From: Flaccisagitta enflata | Taxonomy: Eukaryota; Chaetognatha; Sagittoidea; Aphragmophora | Assembly (NCBI GenBank): GCA_965153355.1 | Contig: OZ231127.1 | Span: 36,642,001 to 36,706,000, forward strand | DNA length: 64,000 nt | Direction: 5' to 3' | In this document: in pieces, positions 1 through 9,545 of the stretch | Layout: every line of letters starts with the position of its first letter | Numbering within the stretch: the stretch's first letter is position 1 | The notes under the pieces: generated by a model | Databases searched by the model: none | What the model saw: only the letters and a program-made list of their open reading frames with translations | What the model was told of the DNA's origin: nothing | Position numbers and translations under genes: made by a program

Positions 1-300
1 GGTGGCGAAGGGTCTGAAAAGAAAAGCAGAAAACGTCGAATCAAGTTAAAGGTGGAGTACGCCCTCACATGCATATCTTCAGCTAGCTGCGTTATTTCTT
101 GTACACGCTTTGTAATTAATGGGATCTACATCTACAAAGAGATCATCGTCCAAATCTTTGTCATTCCAACCCCAATTTGTGTGGTGCATGCCGGAAAACC
201 GGCGTAAAAAAAAATCAGCTCCAACTTTTCCGTCAGTTTGCCATTATTGTCACCCGTCTTGATGGTGGAAACTGATAAAAAAATTTAGAATATTCAAAAC
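1..300. other. Left window edge, repeat fragment
   Basis: Positions 61-222 match, in inverted orientation, the left flank of the large inverted repeat near 9430-9545 (shared words include ATCTACATCTACAAAGAG). The CCCTCACATGCATATCTTC word also recurs at 13796-13820 and 24637-24655. Frame 1 is open from the first base to 213, but it runs into the repeat and has no ATG, so I do not call a gene. Bases 1-60 hold nothing I recognise. Confidence 0.45.
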
Positions 301-544
301 AGTTTTTGTTAGCAAATCTACACAGAACCCTACAACGGAGTAAGCCCCTAGAGGCATGTATGCCAAATCCACCCCTTTTCAGTCATGGACTAGCAACTTT
401 ATATAAGAGGCGTTGTCTGTCTGTCTGTGAGTCCCTCCATTGGTTAGTCAGTGAGACCCTGATGATCGTAAAAAAAAGTACAGAAATGCACATATCTGCC
501 ACTTCTATAAGTGTGGGCACGCATGCGTGCGTGCTTGCGTGTGT

Positions 545-621
545 CTGTGTGTGTGTTTGTATGTTTGTGTGTGTGTATGTATGTATGTATGTATGTGTAT
601 GTATGTATGTGTATGTATGTA

Positions 622-685
<64 letters not shown>

Positions 686-760
686 GGTGTGTGTGTGTGT
701 GTGTTTGTGTGTGTGTGCATGTGTCTGTGTGTGTGAGTGTGTCAGTGTGTGTGTCTGGAG
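545..760. repeat. TG/TATG microsatellite
   Basis: Almost pure (TG)n with interspersed TATG units. The open frames on both strands across it (poly Cys-Val or His-Thr) are artefacts of the repeat. A hairpin-tag-like word, AACAAGGCTGGATACAC, lies just downstream at 798-814, so the microsatellite may be the core of a decayed hairpin-tag element. Confidence 0.9.
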
Positions 761-782
761 GGGAAGTTTAAAAGGGTTGTAA

Positions 783-1330
783 GCCCATAGCTAATAAACA
801 AGGCTGGATACACTTGCGGATGGGCAGGGGCCATGGTTGGGATCCAGGCGTGTATAAAGTTGAGCATTTCCCCCCCCCCCCCCCGTGCGGGGGGGGAATA
901 AAATCAAAGGGTTTGGAGATGGGGAAAAAAGTCAAAAGCTAAAAAAGATGAAAAAAGAAAATTTTTGAAGATTTAATATTTTTGATAGTTCTAAATGGTA
1001 GTTTCTGACCACTACAACACATTTTAACACTATCTAAACCTATAATAAACTGTTTGGTTGCTTTGTGGGGAAGAAAATCATAGATCTTGTAACGCGACTC
1101 GACGTGTCGTGGGAAAGAAAATCAAAGGCAGGGGGGGGGAATAAAATCAAAAGCCGCTCAATTATATACACCCCTGTTGGGATCACTAGAGCATTTGGGC
1201 AGGAGCAGTGAAGGAAACAACAGCCGCTGCCCAAAAAGGTACAGCTTTTAGGCAGCGGCCCCAAAGGGATCGATGACTGATGCTTTCACACATATTGGGA
1301 ATATTCTCCTTCTCCTCCTTCTCTTCTTTC
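783..1330. other. Repeat-rich stretch without gene
   Basis: It contains a C-tract facing a G-tract around 871-896, the word GGAATAAAATCAAA at about 895 and 1138, and a first GGCC-type terminal repeat (GGCAGCGGCCCCAAAGGG) at about 1250. No convincing coding frame is visible. Confidence 0.5.
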
Positions 1331-1333
1331 TCC

Positions 1334-1800
1334 TTTTTGGGCAACGGCCCTGAAGGGGTTGAAAACCTATGCTTTCACATATGCAGAAATTTCTGCTCCT
1401 CCTTCTTGAACGTAACCCCCCTACAAGGCCCAAATCCCAGTGGCTAGACCCAAATCTTAACCTCAAGGCCCAAATCTTAGCCATGAGGCCCAAATCCCAG
1501 TCTTGAGGCCCAAATCCCAACCTTGAGGTCCAACTACCAGCTTCAAGGCCCCAATCTTTGGCTCACCGCCCAAATCCCAGCCTTGAGGTCCAAATCCCAG
1601 CCTCAAGGCCCAAAATCCTAGCCCAAATCGCAGCCTTGAGGGATTTGGGCCTCAAGGCTAGGATTTGGGTCTTGTGGTTTGTATTTGGGCCTTGTGAGGG
1701 AGGGGGTGAGGGGTATGGAGAAGGAGAGAGAAGAGAGAGTGGAGAAATTTCTGCATATGTGAAAGCATAGGTCATCAACCCCGGGGGGCCTCTACCCTGC
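1334..1800. mobile_element. GGCC-TIR element with orientation-switching internal array
   Basis: The ends are inverted repeats. The left end reads TTTTTGGGCAACGGCCC, then CTATGCTTTCACATATGCAG; the right end carries the reverse complement at about 1746-1795. Inside are about eight to ten degenerate units of CAAGGCCCAAATCCCAGC, and past about 1640 the units continue in the opposite orientation (GGATTTGGGCCTCAAGGC). The same terminal architecture occurs at 22583, 41203, 41741 and 62446. No protein is encoded. I do not recognise the family. Confidence 0.6.
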
Positions 1801-1935
1801 ATCCTCCCTCAAACTTAATCACAAACTACTCCAGCAGGGCACAGGTACCGCTAATCATCCATTGCTTTTGTGGCTATTTCAACATGGCTTTTACAGTCTT
1901 GACCATCTATCTACTCTTCACCCTTATGTCATTTC

Positions 1936-2117
1936 AAGTCGAGCGTTACGCGACTCTACACCCCCGTCAGTCCGTCGGTCCATTAGTCTGTCGATGCGTC
2001 GATCACACTTTACTTTTTTGGGTTTTTAGGGTCGTTGGCCTCGCTCCTTCAAGTGACCTAAATTATGTCCCCTGCCCACCTGCATGTGTCTGGGGTAGGC
2101 GTGTATCCGGCCTTGTT
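1936..2117 (-). repeat. Hairpin-tag repeat, decayed copy
   Basis: It shows the hairpin side (AGTCG...CGACT followed by CTCTACACC), a core of GTCCGTCGG units, the CCCCTGCCCACC box and the GTGTATCCGGCCTTGTT end seen in the better preserved copies at 23172 and 36108. The distal tag is no longer complementary to the hairpin arm. Confidence 0.6.
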
Positions 2118-2449
2118 AAACGAATCAAGCTATGACAACCAGCATGGTGCCATTTTGAAGATCTTTTGATCTTTCATTCCGTTACACTTAACTTTTTTGG
2201 CATTTATGAGGTTTTTGGCCTTACTGCTCCTGCCCAAATGCTTTACTGACCACAAATGCGGGCCCGCACTAAAAAAAGTGACGCAAGGTCTCAATATCAG
2301 TCTTGACTAAGCTAATTTCTACTACTTCACTTGTTTAAAACGCTTCAACTTCCTTGCCGAGTGAAAACAGTCGACAAAGACGTCGAGGCGTCTTAAGTCC
2401 CCCGTCCCCCTCTCTCCCCTGCCCCACCCTGCCCACGCTCTCACAGGTC

Positions 2450-3161
2450 TCTAATTTGACAAATAAGGGAAACCGGCTCCCAAAAAACCCATGGATGACC
2501 TCAGAAATCCTGTACAAAATTAGGAAAAGGGACCGTCTGGCTAAATTAAAGAACCGAAGGGCTGATTATAAAAAACTCAGAAATGAGATAGTTAGCGACT
2601 GTCGAAAAGCAGAGAGAAATTACTTGGACCGTAAAATTCAAGAAAATATCAACAATACAAAAGAGCACTGGAAGATACTGAAACAAATCATGGGTAAAAC
2701 AAATAACAAAACCAACCTACCAGCAGCTTTCAAACACAACGACACATGGCTAACAAATATAAAAGAAAGTGCAATCTTTATGAACAAATTCTATGCCACA
2801 GTTGGGCCTAGTACAAATGAAAGTGTTGGCATGTCTAACATGGAAGCGGACCACTATATGCGTAAGCACTGTGAAAGAAACTTAGAAACCCTTGCCCCTA
2901 CTGAATTTACAAAAGAAGATGTGATTAATGCTTGCAAGCAATTAAATGCTAAAAAGAGCTGTGATGCATACGGCTTATCCCAGGCAGTTGTAATAAGTGA
3001 CGGGGGTATAATAGCATCTGTACTTTTGCATCTAGCTAATTGCTCACTAAATGCAGGTATATTCCCAGATAAAATGAAAATAGCTAAAGTCATCCCAATT
3101 TACAAAGGCAAAGGGGAGAAATATTTATTTACAAATTACAGGCCTATTTCTTTGTTGCCAG
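2450..3161 (+). pseudogene. LINE reverse transcriptase, 5' part (interrupted)
   Basis: The frame encodes a segment typical of the region between endonuclease and reverse transcriptase in Jockey/CR1/L2-group LINEs: a PWMTSEI start, a basic linker, then RT motif 0-1 with KVIPIYKGKG and NYRPISLLP. It stops matching at 3161, exactly where a TA-flanked DNA element begins. The RT continues at 5958 in the reading frame expected if that element is removed. The 5' end near 2440 appears truncated; no complete endonuclease is seen. The downstream part has an in-frame stop, so the copy is dead. The clade assignment is inference from motif style. Confidence 0.85.
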
Positions 3162-3787
3162 TACAGTTAACTCCCGCTATAACGGATCTGAAGGGACCAA
3201 CAAACTTTTTGCGCTATTGGCGGATTGCGTTATTGCCAAAACGACTATCCTCAACTATCTTCTTTGCTTTGAAAAACAGAAGGGAAAAGCCTTTAGCATT
3301 CCAGTAAAATGAATTTTGAAAACTTGAAGCTTTTATTGACATCTAACGCAGACAGGTGGGCAGGGGTGCATATCCCCCTCCCCCACCTCAACACACATCT
3401 ATGATGCGCGTTTTAAGAACTTTTCAACTATGACGCAACCCACGCATGGACAAACTAAACCCCCTATAGAGTTGCTAGTCTGTAACTAACAAGGTCATTA
3501 GACCTCAGTCTTGTGCATTGGCATTTTCACAAAAGGTCGGACAGACAGACAGGCAGAAGGACTTAAGTTTTCAAAATAACTTTGAATCAGCAGTCTCCAC
3601 CTCCCTGTGTATTATCCAATCTTCAAAAGAGTTAAAAACGCAAAAATGCTATGAAAGTTATTTGTGATGCACCAATGGACCAAAAAGTGGCTTATGGAGT
3701 TGCGTTTCTACACTTGTTAATGCGCGTTTCTGCACATTTCATTTATGGACCATTAGACTAGTGAACCATCTCAGCCGCATTTCCAGT

Positions 3788-3982
3788 TTTTTAGTCGTGC
3801 ACATGCGACTCTTCAACCCACTATGTCTGTCGGTTGGTTGGTCCGTAACACTTTGCTTTTTTCAGCGTTTTTGGCGTTTTTTGCATTACCACTCCTACCC
3901 AATGCTTGGTTAGTATTTTTTATCACTGCCCCTGCCCACCCGCACGCGTCTTCGGTAGCCATGTATCCGGCCTTGTCAATAA
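3788..3982 (-). repeat. Hairpin-tag repeat nested in the Tigger-like element
   Basis: It contains TTTTTTAGTCG...TGCGACTCT (hairpin side), a GTCTGTCGGTTGG core, TGCCCCTGCCCACCCGCACG and the GTATCCGGCCTTGT end. The tag GCACGCGTCT is only partly complementary to the present hairpin, so this copy is older than those at 23172 and 36108. Confidence 0.6.
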
Positions 3983-4165
3983 ATTAAGCCACCCTTAGGG
4001 ACTTCAACATTTTATCACAACTTTAACTTGATGAAATGGCGATGTCCTTATGAATCTGTTTGACTCGAATTCTGTGAAGGATGCTGTAAGCAGTTTTGTA
4101 TGAGCGGCACAATCATTTTTTTTTTCTTTTTGTAAAAAAAACTGACAAGCGAACCAAATTTGGGT

Positions 4166-4474
4166 CTCTGTCTGTCTGTGTCTGTCTGTGTCTGTCTGTG
4201 TCTGTCTGTGTCTGTCAGTGTCTGTCTGTGTCTGTCTGTGTCTGTCTGTCTGTCTGTGTCTGTCTGTGTCTGTCTGTGTCTGTCTGTGTCTGTCTGTGTC
4301 TGTCTGTGTCTGTCTGTCTGTGTCTATTTGTCTGTCTGTCTGTCTGTCTGTCTGTGTCTATCTGTCTGTCTGTGTCTGTCTGTCTATCTGTCTGTCTATC
4401 TGTCTGTGTCTGTCTGTGTCTGTCTGTGTCTGTCTGTGTCTGTCTATGTCTCTGTCTGTCTTTGTCTGTCTGTC

Positions 4475-4550
<76 letters not shown>
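4166..4550. repeat. TGTC then TC microsatellite
   Basis: About 320 bp of TGTCTG units passes into a pure (TC)n run. All overlapping Ser/Leu/Val/Cys or Arg/Glu open frames derive from this low-complexity DNA. Confidence 0.95.
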
Positions 4551-4555
<5 letters not shown>

Positions 4556-5445
4556 TCCTTCGATTCAACTAGGGTAAAGACCTCTCGCCCCTGTCCATTG
4601 ATGATTTAGTAGTAAACATGTATTTTATCCAATGGCGAATGAGTAATTACATCAATGACACTTAATTTGAGGAAAGGAACAAACAAAAGCCCGTGCACCA
4701 GCGCAATAATAAAAACTTCAGAAACAGGGAATAAGTTTGCCGATAGGCTTGTTACAGTTGCACCTATATGTCAAAATGCTTGACAAGGATGAGTTTATAG
4801 GGTTTTTTTTCCATTTAATTCAGATTTCTTCACGACTTTCTTGAGCATTGATCCATGATGGTCTCCGGAAGAGTTGCAGCAGAAGTGGGGTCATCATATG
4901 TCAGTGAGGGAAAGGGAGAGAGAAAAATGGGGAAACCATTAATTTTTGGTCACAAGAAAGGGATATGTTAAATGCTTCAAAAGAACAGGGGTAAAACACA
5001 TGGGCACAAAAAGGACTGGAAGGCACACCCCTAGCCAGCCAAGAGTGGTGAGATTCCAACTGCAGTGAACCGACAGTGTCGGAACACCCCAGCATAAAAC
5101 CCCACCCCACCAGGCCAACCAGAGGCATGCCCCCCACGCCCATGCCCACATGTCCCCCCATGTCCAATTTTGAAGCATGTTACAGAGTGAATAAAACATA
5201 GGATGAATTAAATTGTTGGTAGTAAATTTTACGTCTAAACGCCCAATTTCAAATGTGTGACTCAAAAGGTTAATCAGATGAGTTAAAAATCAGTGGTATA
5301 ATTCTGTGATTTGAAATTAGCTAAATGGTCTGCTACATTAAAAACCCAGATTATTGTGCTAAAAGAAATATGTATGGTGAGTGTAGTGTTGAACAAAAAA
5401 TTACAAAATAAGTCTGGATAACAAGCGAGGATGTCGTTTTTGATT

Positions 5446-5745
5446 TGTTGTACAGACACTTCACTGCACTTGACATCAAACAGACCTTTCAGCCTGCCAT
5501 AGCCAAGTGCATTGGAGTGGCCAGGGAAGATATGCATTGAGATGACTGATGCGGACATCATTTTTTTATTTGTTGTACAGACACTTCACTGCACTTGACA
5601 CCAAACAGACCCTTCAGCCTGCCATAGCCAAGTGCATTGGAGTGGCCAGGGAAGATATGCATTGAGATGACTGATGCGGACATCATTTTTTTAGTTGTTG
5701 TACAGACACTTCACTGCACTTGACACCAAACAGACCTTTGTCTTT
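5446..5745. repeat. Tandem repeat, period about 119 bp, 2.5 copies
   Basis: The unit begins TTGTTGTACAGACACTTCAC and runs to GCGGACATCATTTTTTT. Copies start at about 5446, 5572 and 5696, and the third is truncated. It sits inside the right half of the Tigger-like element. The minus-strand open frame over the first copy resembles nothing I recognise. Confidence 0.85.
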
Positions 5746-5957
5746 TGGCGGCCGCTCTTTGTTATTAGTGGAAGGTTATAGGTCTGCGGACTGGCTAGTC
5801 CATGCGGTATTCTTGGATTCCTCGTTATAGCTGGATCCGGTTTTATTGGAATTTTTTAGCAAAGAAATTAAAGAGAAATGGTAGGGACTCTCTCTTAGCA
5901 CTTGTTATAGGCGGATTTCCCTTATTCTTGGATCCGGTATAGCGGGGTTTAACTGTA

Positions 5958-7310
5958 TTTTCAAAAATTGTTGAAAAAATGATATACTCTAAACTTTTTG
6001 ACTTCCTGGTTTGATACCAAATTTTATTCAAATCTCAATATGGATTTAGAAAAGGCAGAAATACTTCGCATGCAACAATAGATTTTTTACAAACTGTAGA
6101 AAAAGCATTCCAGGATCAAGAGTATGCCATAGGGATCTTTTGTGACTTAAGCAAAGCTTTTGACACACTTGATCATAATATATTGTTGGAAAAATTAGAT
6201 CATTACGGAATAAGAGGAAATTGGCATGCATGGTTTAAATCTTATCTATCAAACCGTAAGCAATATGTTGACTTAAATGGAGCTTTAAGTAGCAAAGAGG
6301 ATATTACTGTCGGGGTACCACAAGGGAGCATCCTTGGCCCTTTATTGTTTCTTATATACATAAATGATCTACCTGCCTCACTAAGTCAACTAATTCCGGT
6401 AATGTTTGCTGATGACACAAATCTCATCATCAAAGGTAAAAACCTTACAGACCTAACAATGTCAATTAATGAAGACCTGAGATCCTTAAGTGACTACTTT
6501 AAAGCTAACAAACTCAAACTTAATATTGATAAGACAAAGATGGTTTGCTTTAGAAAAAAAGGTCAATCTTTTGCAAAGGAAGACATCAAAATAGTTTTAG
6601 ATAACATTTCCATTGACTGTGAAGATTCTGCCACCTTCCTAGGTATGTGCCTTGATAGTCATCTTACATGGGAGAAACATTGCAATGCTGTTGCTTTGAA
6701 AATGGCAAAGAATTCAGGAATTCTTAACAGAATAAAAAACTATTTACCCTCATCTTCTTTGCTAGTCCTATATAATTCACTTGTGTCTTCTCATTTCACT
6801 TATGGTCTTGAAATCTGGGGAGCTTGTCGTGCTAAAAACCTAAAAAGACTGAGTATCATTCAAAAAAAATCTATAAGATCTATTACTAAGTGTCATTGGT
6901 TCTCCCATTCAGAGCCTCGTATGAAAAATCTCAAGGTTTTGAATATTGAAGATCAATACTTTTTGCAATGTGCTGGATTAACATATGACATGCTGAAGGG
7001 GTTTGCCCCTGATATCCTCTCTCTTCTTGAAGAACAAAATAATAACAACATCAAAGTGACTAGATCTGTTACAAACAAACCTCAAAATCTAAAACCTCCA
7101 TCATTTAACTCAAACAGGTTAAAAAACAACTTTCAAAAGACAGTAACTGATATATGGAACACCCTACCCGAAAACTTTCAAAACGCGACCTCCCGGAAAA
7201 TGTTCAAAGCCTTGTTGAAAAAAAGTATTCTTGACCAATATAAAGAAAAAATTGATTGCTCAAATCCCAGATGCTTTGACACGCGATTTCATGACTCTTC
7301 CCACCTATGA
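5958..7310 (+). pseudogene. LINE reverse transcriptase, 3' part
   Basis: This continues the RT of 2450-3161. Motifs in order are FSKIVEKM, GFRKGRNT, the catalytic motif A FCDLSKAFDTLDH, GVPQGSILGPLLFLIYINDL, and the FADD box (FADDTNLI), then a C-terminal thumb/linker with Lys-rich segments, ending at a stop at 7308-7310. One in-frame TGA lies near 6010, before the GFRKG motif. The FADD box and VPQGS motif are typical of Jockey/CR1-group LINEs. The copy is inactive because of the stop and the 2.8-kb insertion; apart from those, the frame is intact over more than 1.2 kb, so inactivation may be recent. Confidence 0.9.
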
Positions 7311-7768
7311 CTTCCCTTTTGAAGGGTTTTGAAGTTTTCCCCTTTCCCCTGCCTGGCTCTTTTTAAAATATCACCCCCACCAAATCGTACTTGTCCCTCT
7401 TTTGTGCTTATCCCCTGTCTCACATAGTTTGTTTGTCACGTGATGCCTCACTCTGCTGCTCATATTTCCGTTATCTCAGACTTCATCTCTCAATCATCTC
7501 ATTTTGCCGTCTACTAAGCTCTCTATCAAATCCACAAACCAAGCATCCAGTCATTCATTCCACGCTATTCCATCACATTCAGCTGTCTGTTCATTTGGAA
7601 GGTTACTTAAATTAGATTTTTGTCCTCATCCGTCATATTCACCTTTTTCAACTTTTAGCTTCCTCCCCCTCCACTTCTTCTCTTCTCTTCTTTTCTCTAT
7701 TTCCCCTCTGTCATACTGAATCAATTATAACGATGACACCATATTATTTAGGTTCCTAAGTCGCATTT
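7311..7768 (+). other. Probable LINE 3' untranslated region, pyrimidine-rich
   Basis: The sequence after the LINE stop is rich in C and T, with no open frame that looks real. A short stem (CTTCCCTTTTGAAGGG) follows the stop directly. I take it as LINE 3' UTR leading into the stem-loop array. Confidence 0.5.
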
Positions 7769-7945
7769 CTGCCAGGCCCACTTGTGGGTGCGGCAGTGTG
7801 TGCACGTTGGCGAATTGGCGCCAACGGAAAACCTTGGACTTCGGTCCTGCACATGGTTGCCAATTGCGGCAACTGCTCAATCCCGTACTCGGGATAAACC
7901 GCGCTGGTTACCACCCGGGGTAACTGTTTAACCTTCTTTGAAGGT
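7769..7945 (+). ncRNA. Array of seven consecutive stem-loops (structured RNA candidate)
   Basis: Seven different near-perfect hairpins follow each other. (1) 7769-7796, CTGCC/GGCAG outside CCCAC-TT-GTGGG. (2) 7805-7826, CGTTGGCG/CGCCAACG. (3) 7836-7847, GGAC-TTCG-GTCC, a classic UUCG tetraloop. (4) 7856-7873, GTTGCC/GGCAAC. (5) 7880-7895, ATCCCG-TACT-CGGGAT. (6) 7907-7924, GTTACC/GGTAAC. (7) 7931-7945, ACCTTC-TTT-GAAGGT. The stems share no sequence, so this is not a tandem repeat. An A-rich tail follows. It is probably a folded 3' end of the LINE or another retroposon, though an independent RNA is possible. Confidence 0.55.
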
Positions 7946-7959
7946 CCCAAGAAAAGAAA

Positions 7960-8791
7960 AAAAGGTGAAAATCTAATAATGAATTCTTTCTTTTTCAGAT
8001 CCTGTATAAATCACTTCCGCAATCTGAATTGATAAATACTTTATGTCAAGCTAAAACTTGAGTAAAAGTTACCTGAACAAACTGACTAAACTTACACGTC
8101 TCTCACCTATGTATGTGCTTGTCTTTAGGAAAAACGATTCGAACTACAAAGACGTGGAAAGAGGTCCTCTAATTTAATTATTTAATCCATTACAGATGTT
8201 TGGCCGACGCAGCAAATGCTGAGCCCCACTTCCCATACCTGTAAAATCACATCACAAAACACAAGCCCTGATTTTTTCCCCCTCATTTTCAGATGCTGTC
8301 AGGATGGATACGAACTGATCGAGCGCCAAAAAAGTGATTTCCCCATGTCCATGACGTAGCAACAAGGAAACGAGGAAAACAAAACTCCACAAACGCCGCG
8401 GCCTGGTTGGTGCACCCATACGCACTGGCCCCAACGCAAATCATCAAACCAACCTTGGCGCGCCAAAAAAACTCCCTCTCCCTCCCCTTATTTCCACGAT
8501 GAGCCATGAACTTCTGAATTACGCACATGCTCTGGAAGACGTTGTAGACCATAAAACAAAATGGTCACATTCAAACCTGGTCTTACAAGTGCAAGCCCTC
8601 TGACCAAAACGCTCAAACGACTGTCATAGAATTGTAACTGTAATGTTTTATTGCTTTTGTTATCTATGCTAATTTGCCACAAGTTCTTTGTTGGAACTCG
8701 GGCTTAGGTGTAGTCCATTCCATTTTGATACCATTTATTGTTGAATATGCTGTTTATGGATAAAATAATACATTGATTGATTGATTGATAT
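7960..8791 (+). other. Gene-poor stretch ending in a (TTGA)n tail
   Basis: A GC-richer patch at 8290-8560 has open frames on both strands but no recognisable product. The stretch ends in GATTGATTGATTGAT at about 8774-8789, a tail type common at LINE 3' ends, so the LINE or a second retroposon may extend to this point. Confidence 0.35.
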
Positions 8792-8959
8792 AGTTGCGGA
8801 CGGGTGGGCAGGGCCATCCAACCCCCATCCACACCAAGTTCTGCACCCACATACACAAAATGCATCTAAAACACTCGTTTTTGCACTCTGACTAGTGTTC
8901 ATGGACTGACAGACTGACAGACAAAGCCTCTTATAGAGTTGCGTGTCCGCAACTAAAAA
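8792..8959 (+). repeat. Hairpin-tag repeat, AGTTGCG type
   Basis: The tag AGTTGCGGAC (8792-8801) is followed by GGGTGGGCAGGG. The terminal hairpin AGTTGCG-TGTC-CGCAACT (8937-8954) is followed by AAAAA. The reverse complement of the outer arm plus loop, GTCCGCAACT, equals the tag exactly over 10 nt. The AACAAG start seen in other copies is replaced by the (TTGA)n tail. Confidence 0.75.
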
Positions 8960-9545
8960 AGCCTGCAAATGCGCGTGCAAGTGCAAAAAACTGGATGACA
9001 TAAACAAGCATATTTTCAGATCCTTGCAAATGCGGGTGTCTTTTGCTCATATATATACTGATATACTGCCCCTGCCCATCTGAATTACTGCCCCTACTGT
9101 CCACCTGCAAATGACTACTTATTGGCCGTGTATACGGCCTTGTTTAACTTCAAATAGAAGAAAATCATGCAAAAACAAAAATCTAATAAGGTGCCTTCAA
9201 GAGCTTGAAAGAAGCAGTTGATGAGTTGTTCCAGCATGCCTTCTGGAAGGCACTGTCTTCTCTCTGTCCAATATGTTCAAAAGCCATCTATATCGAAGTC
9301 CATATCAATACTATAAAGGTTCTAAGAAGTAAAAATTGTCAAACAGACACATTTCTTTCTAAACAGAATTGGAGTCTCTGGACCTTGGAGAGATTGAGTG
9401 ATGGACGAAAAAATTAGAGCTAAATTTTTTTTCCGACGGTTTTCCGGCATTCAGCACACAATTGGGGGCCGGAATGGCAAAGAATTGGAAGATGATCTCT
9501 TTGTAGATGTAGATCCCATGAATTACGAAGTGTGTGTAAGAAAAA

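Larger units (their letters stand above)
3164..5955. mobile_element. Tigger/pogo-like DNA element with TA duplication
   Basis: The element begins CAGTTAACTCCCGCTATA and ends with the reverse complement of CAGTTAAACCCCGCTATA. The terminal inverted repeats are about 25 bp, and TA flanks both ends (3162-3163 and 5956-5957). This fits the Tc1/mariner superfamily, whose Tigger/pogo members often start with CAGT. It lies in the LINE RT frame. I find no transposase frame; the interior holds a hairpin-tag copy, a TGTC microsatellite and a 119-bp tandem repeat, so it is non-autonomous or heavily eroded. Confidence 0.8.

Noticed and set aside
1-213. Open frame from the window edge as a possible 3' exon
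   Set aside because: From about 60 onward the sequence matches a dispersed repeat (9430-9545, 13796), and the remaining 20 codons are too little to judge.
306-782. Long Cys/Val-rich frames on the plus strand and His/Thr frame on the minus strand
   Set aside because: They are the translation of a (TG)n microsatellite.
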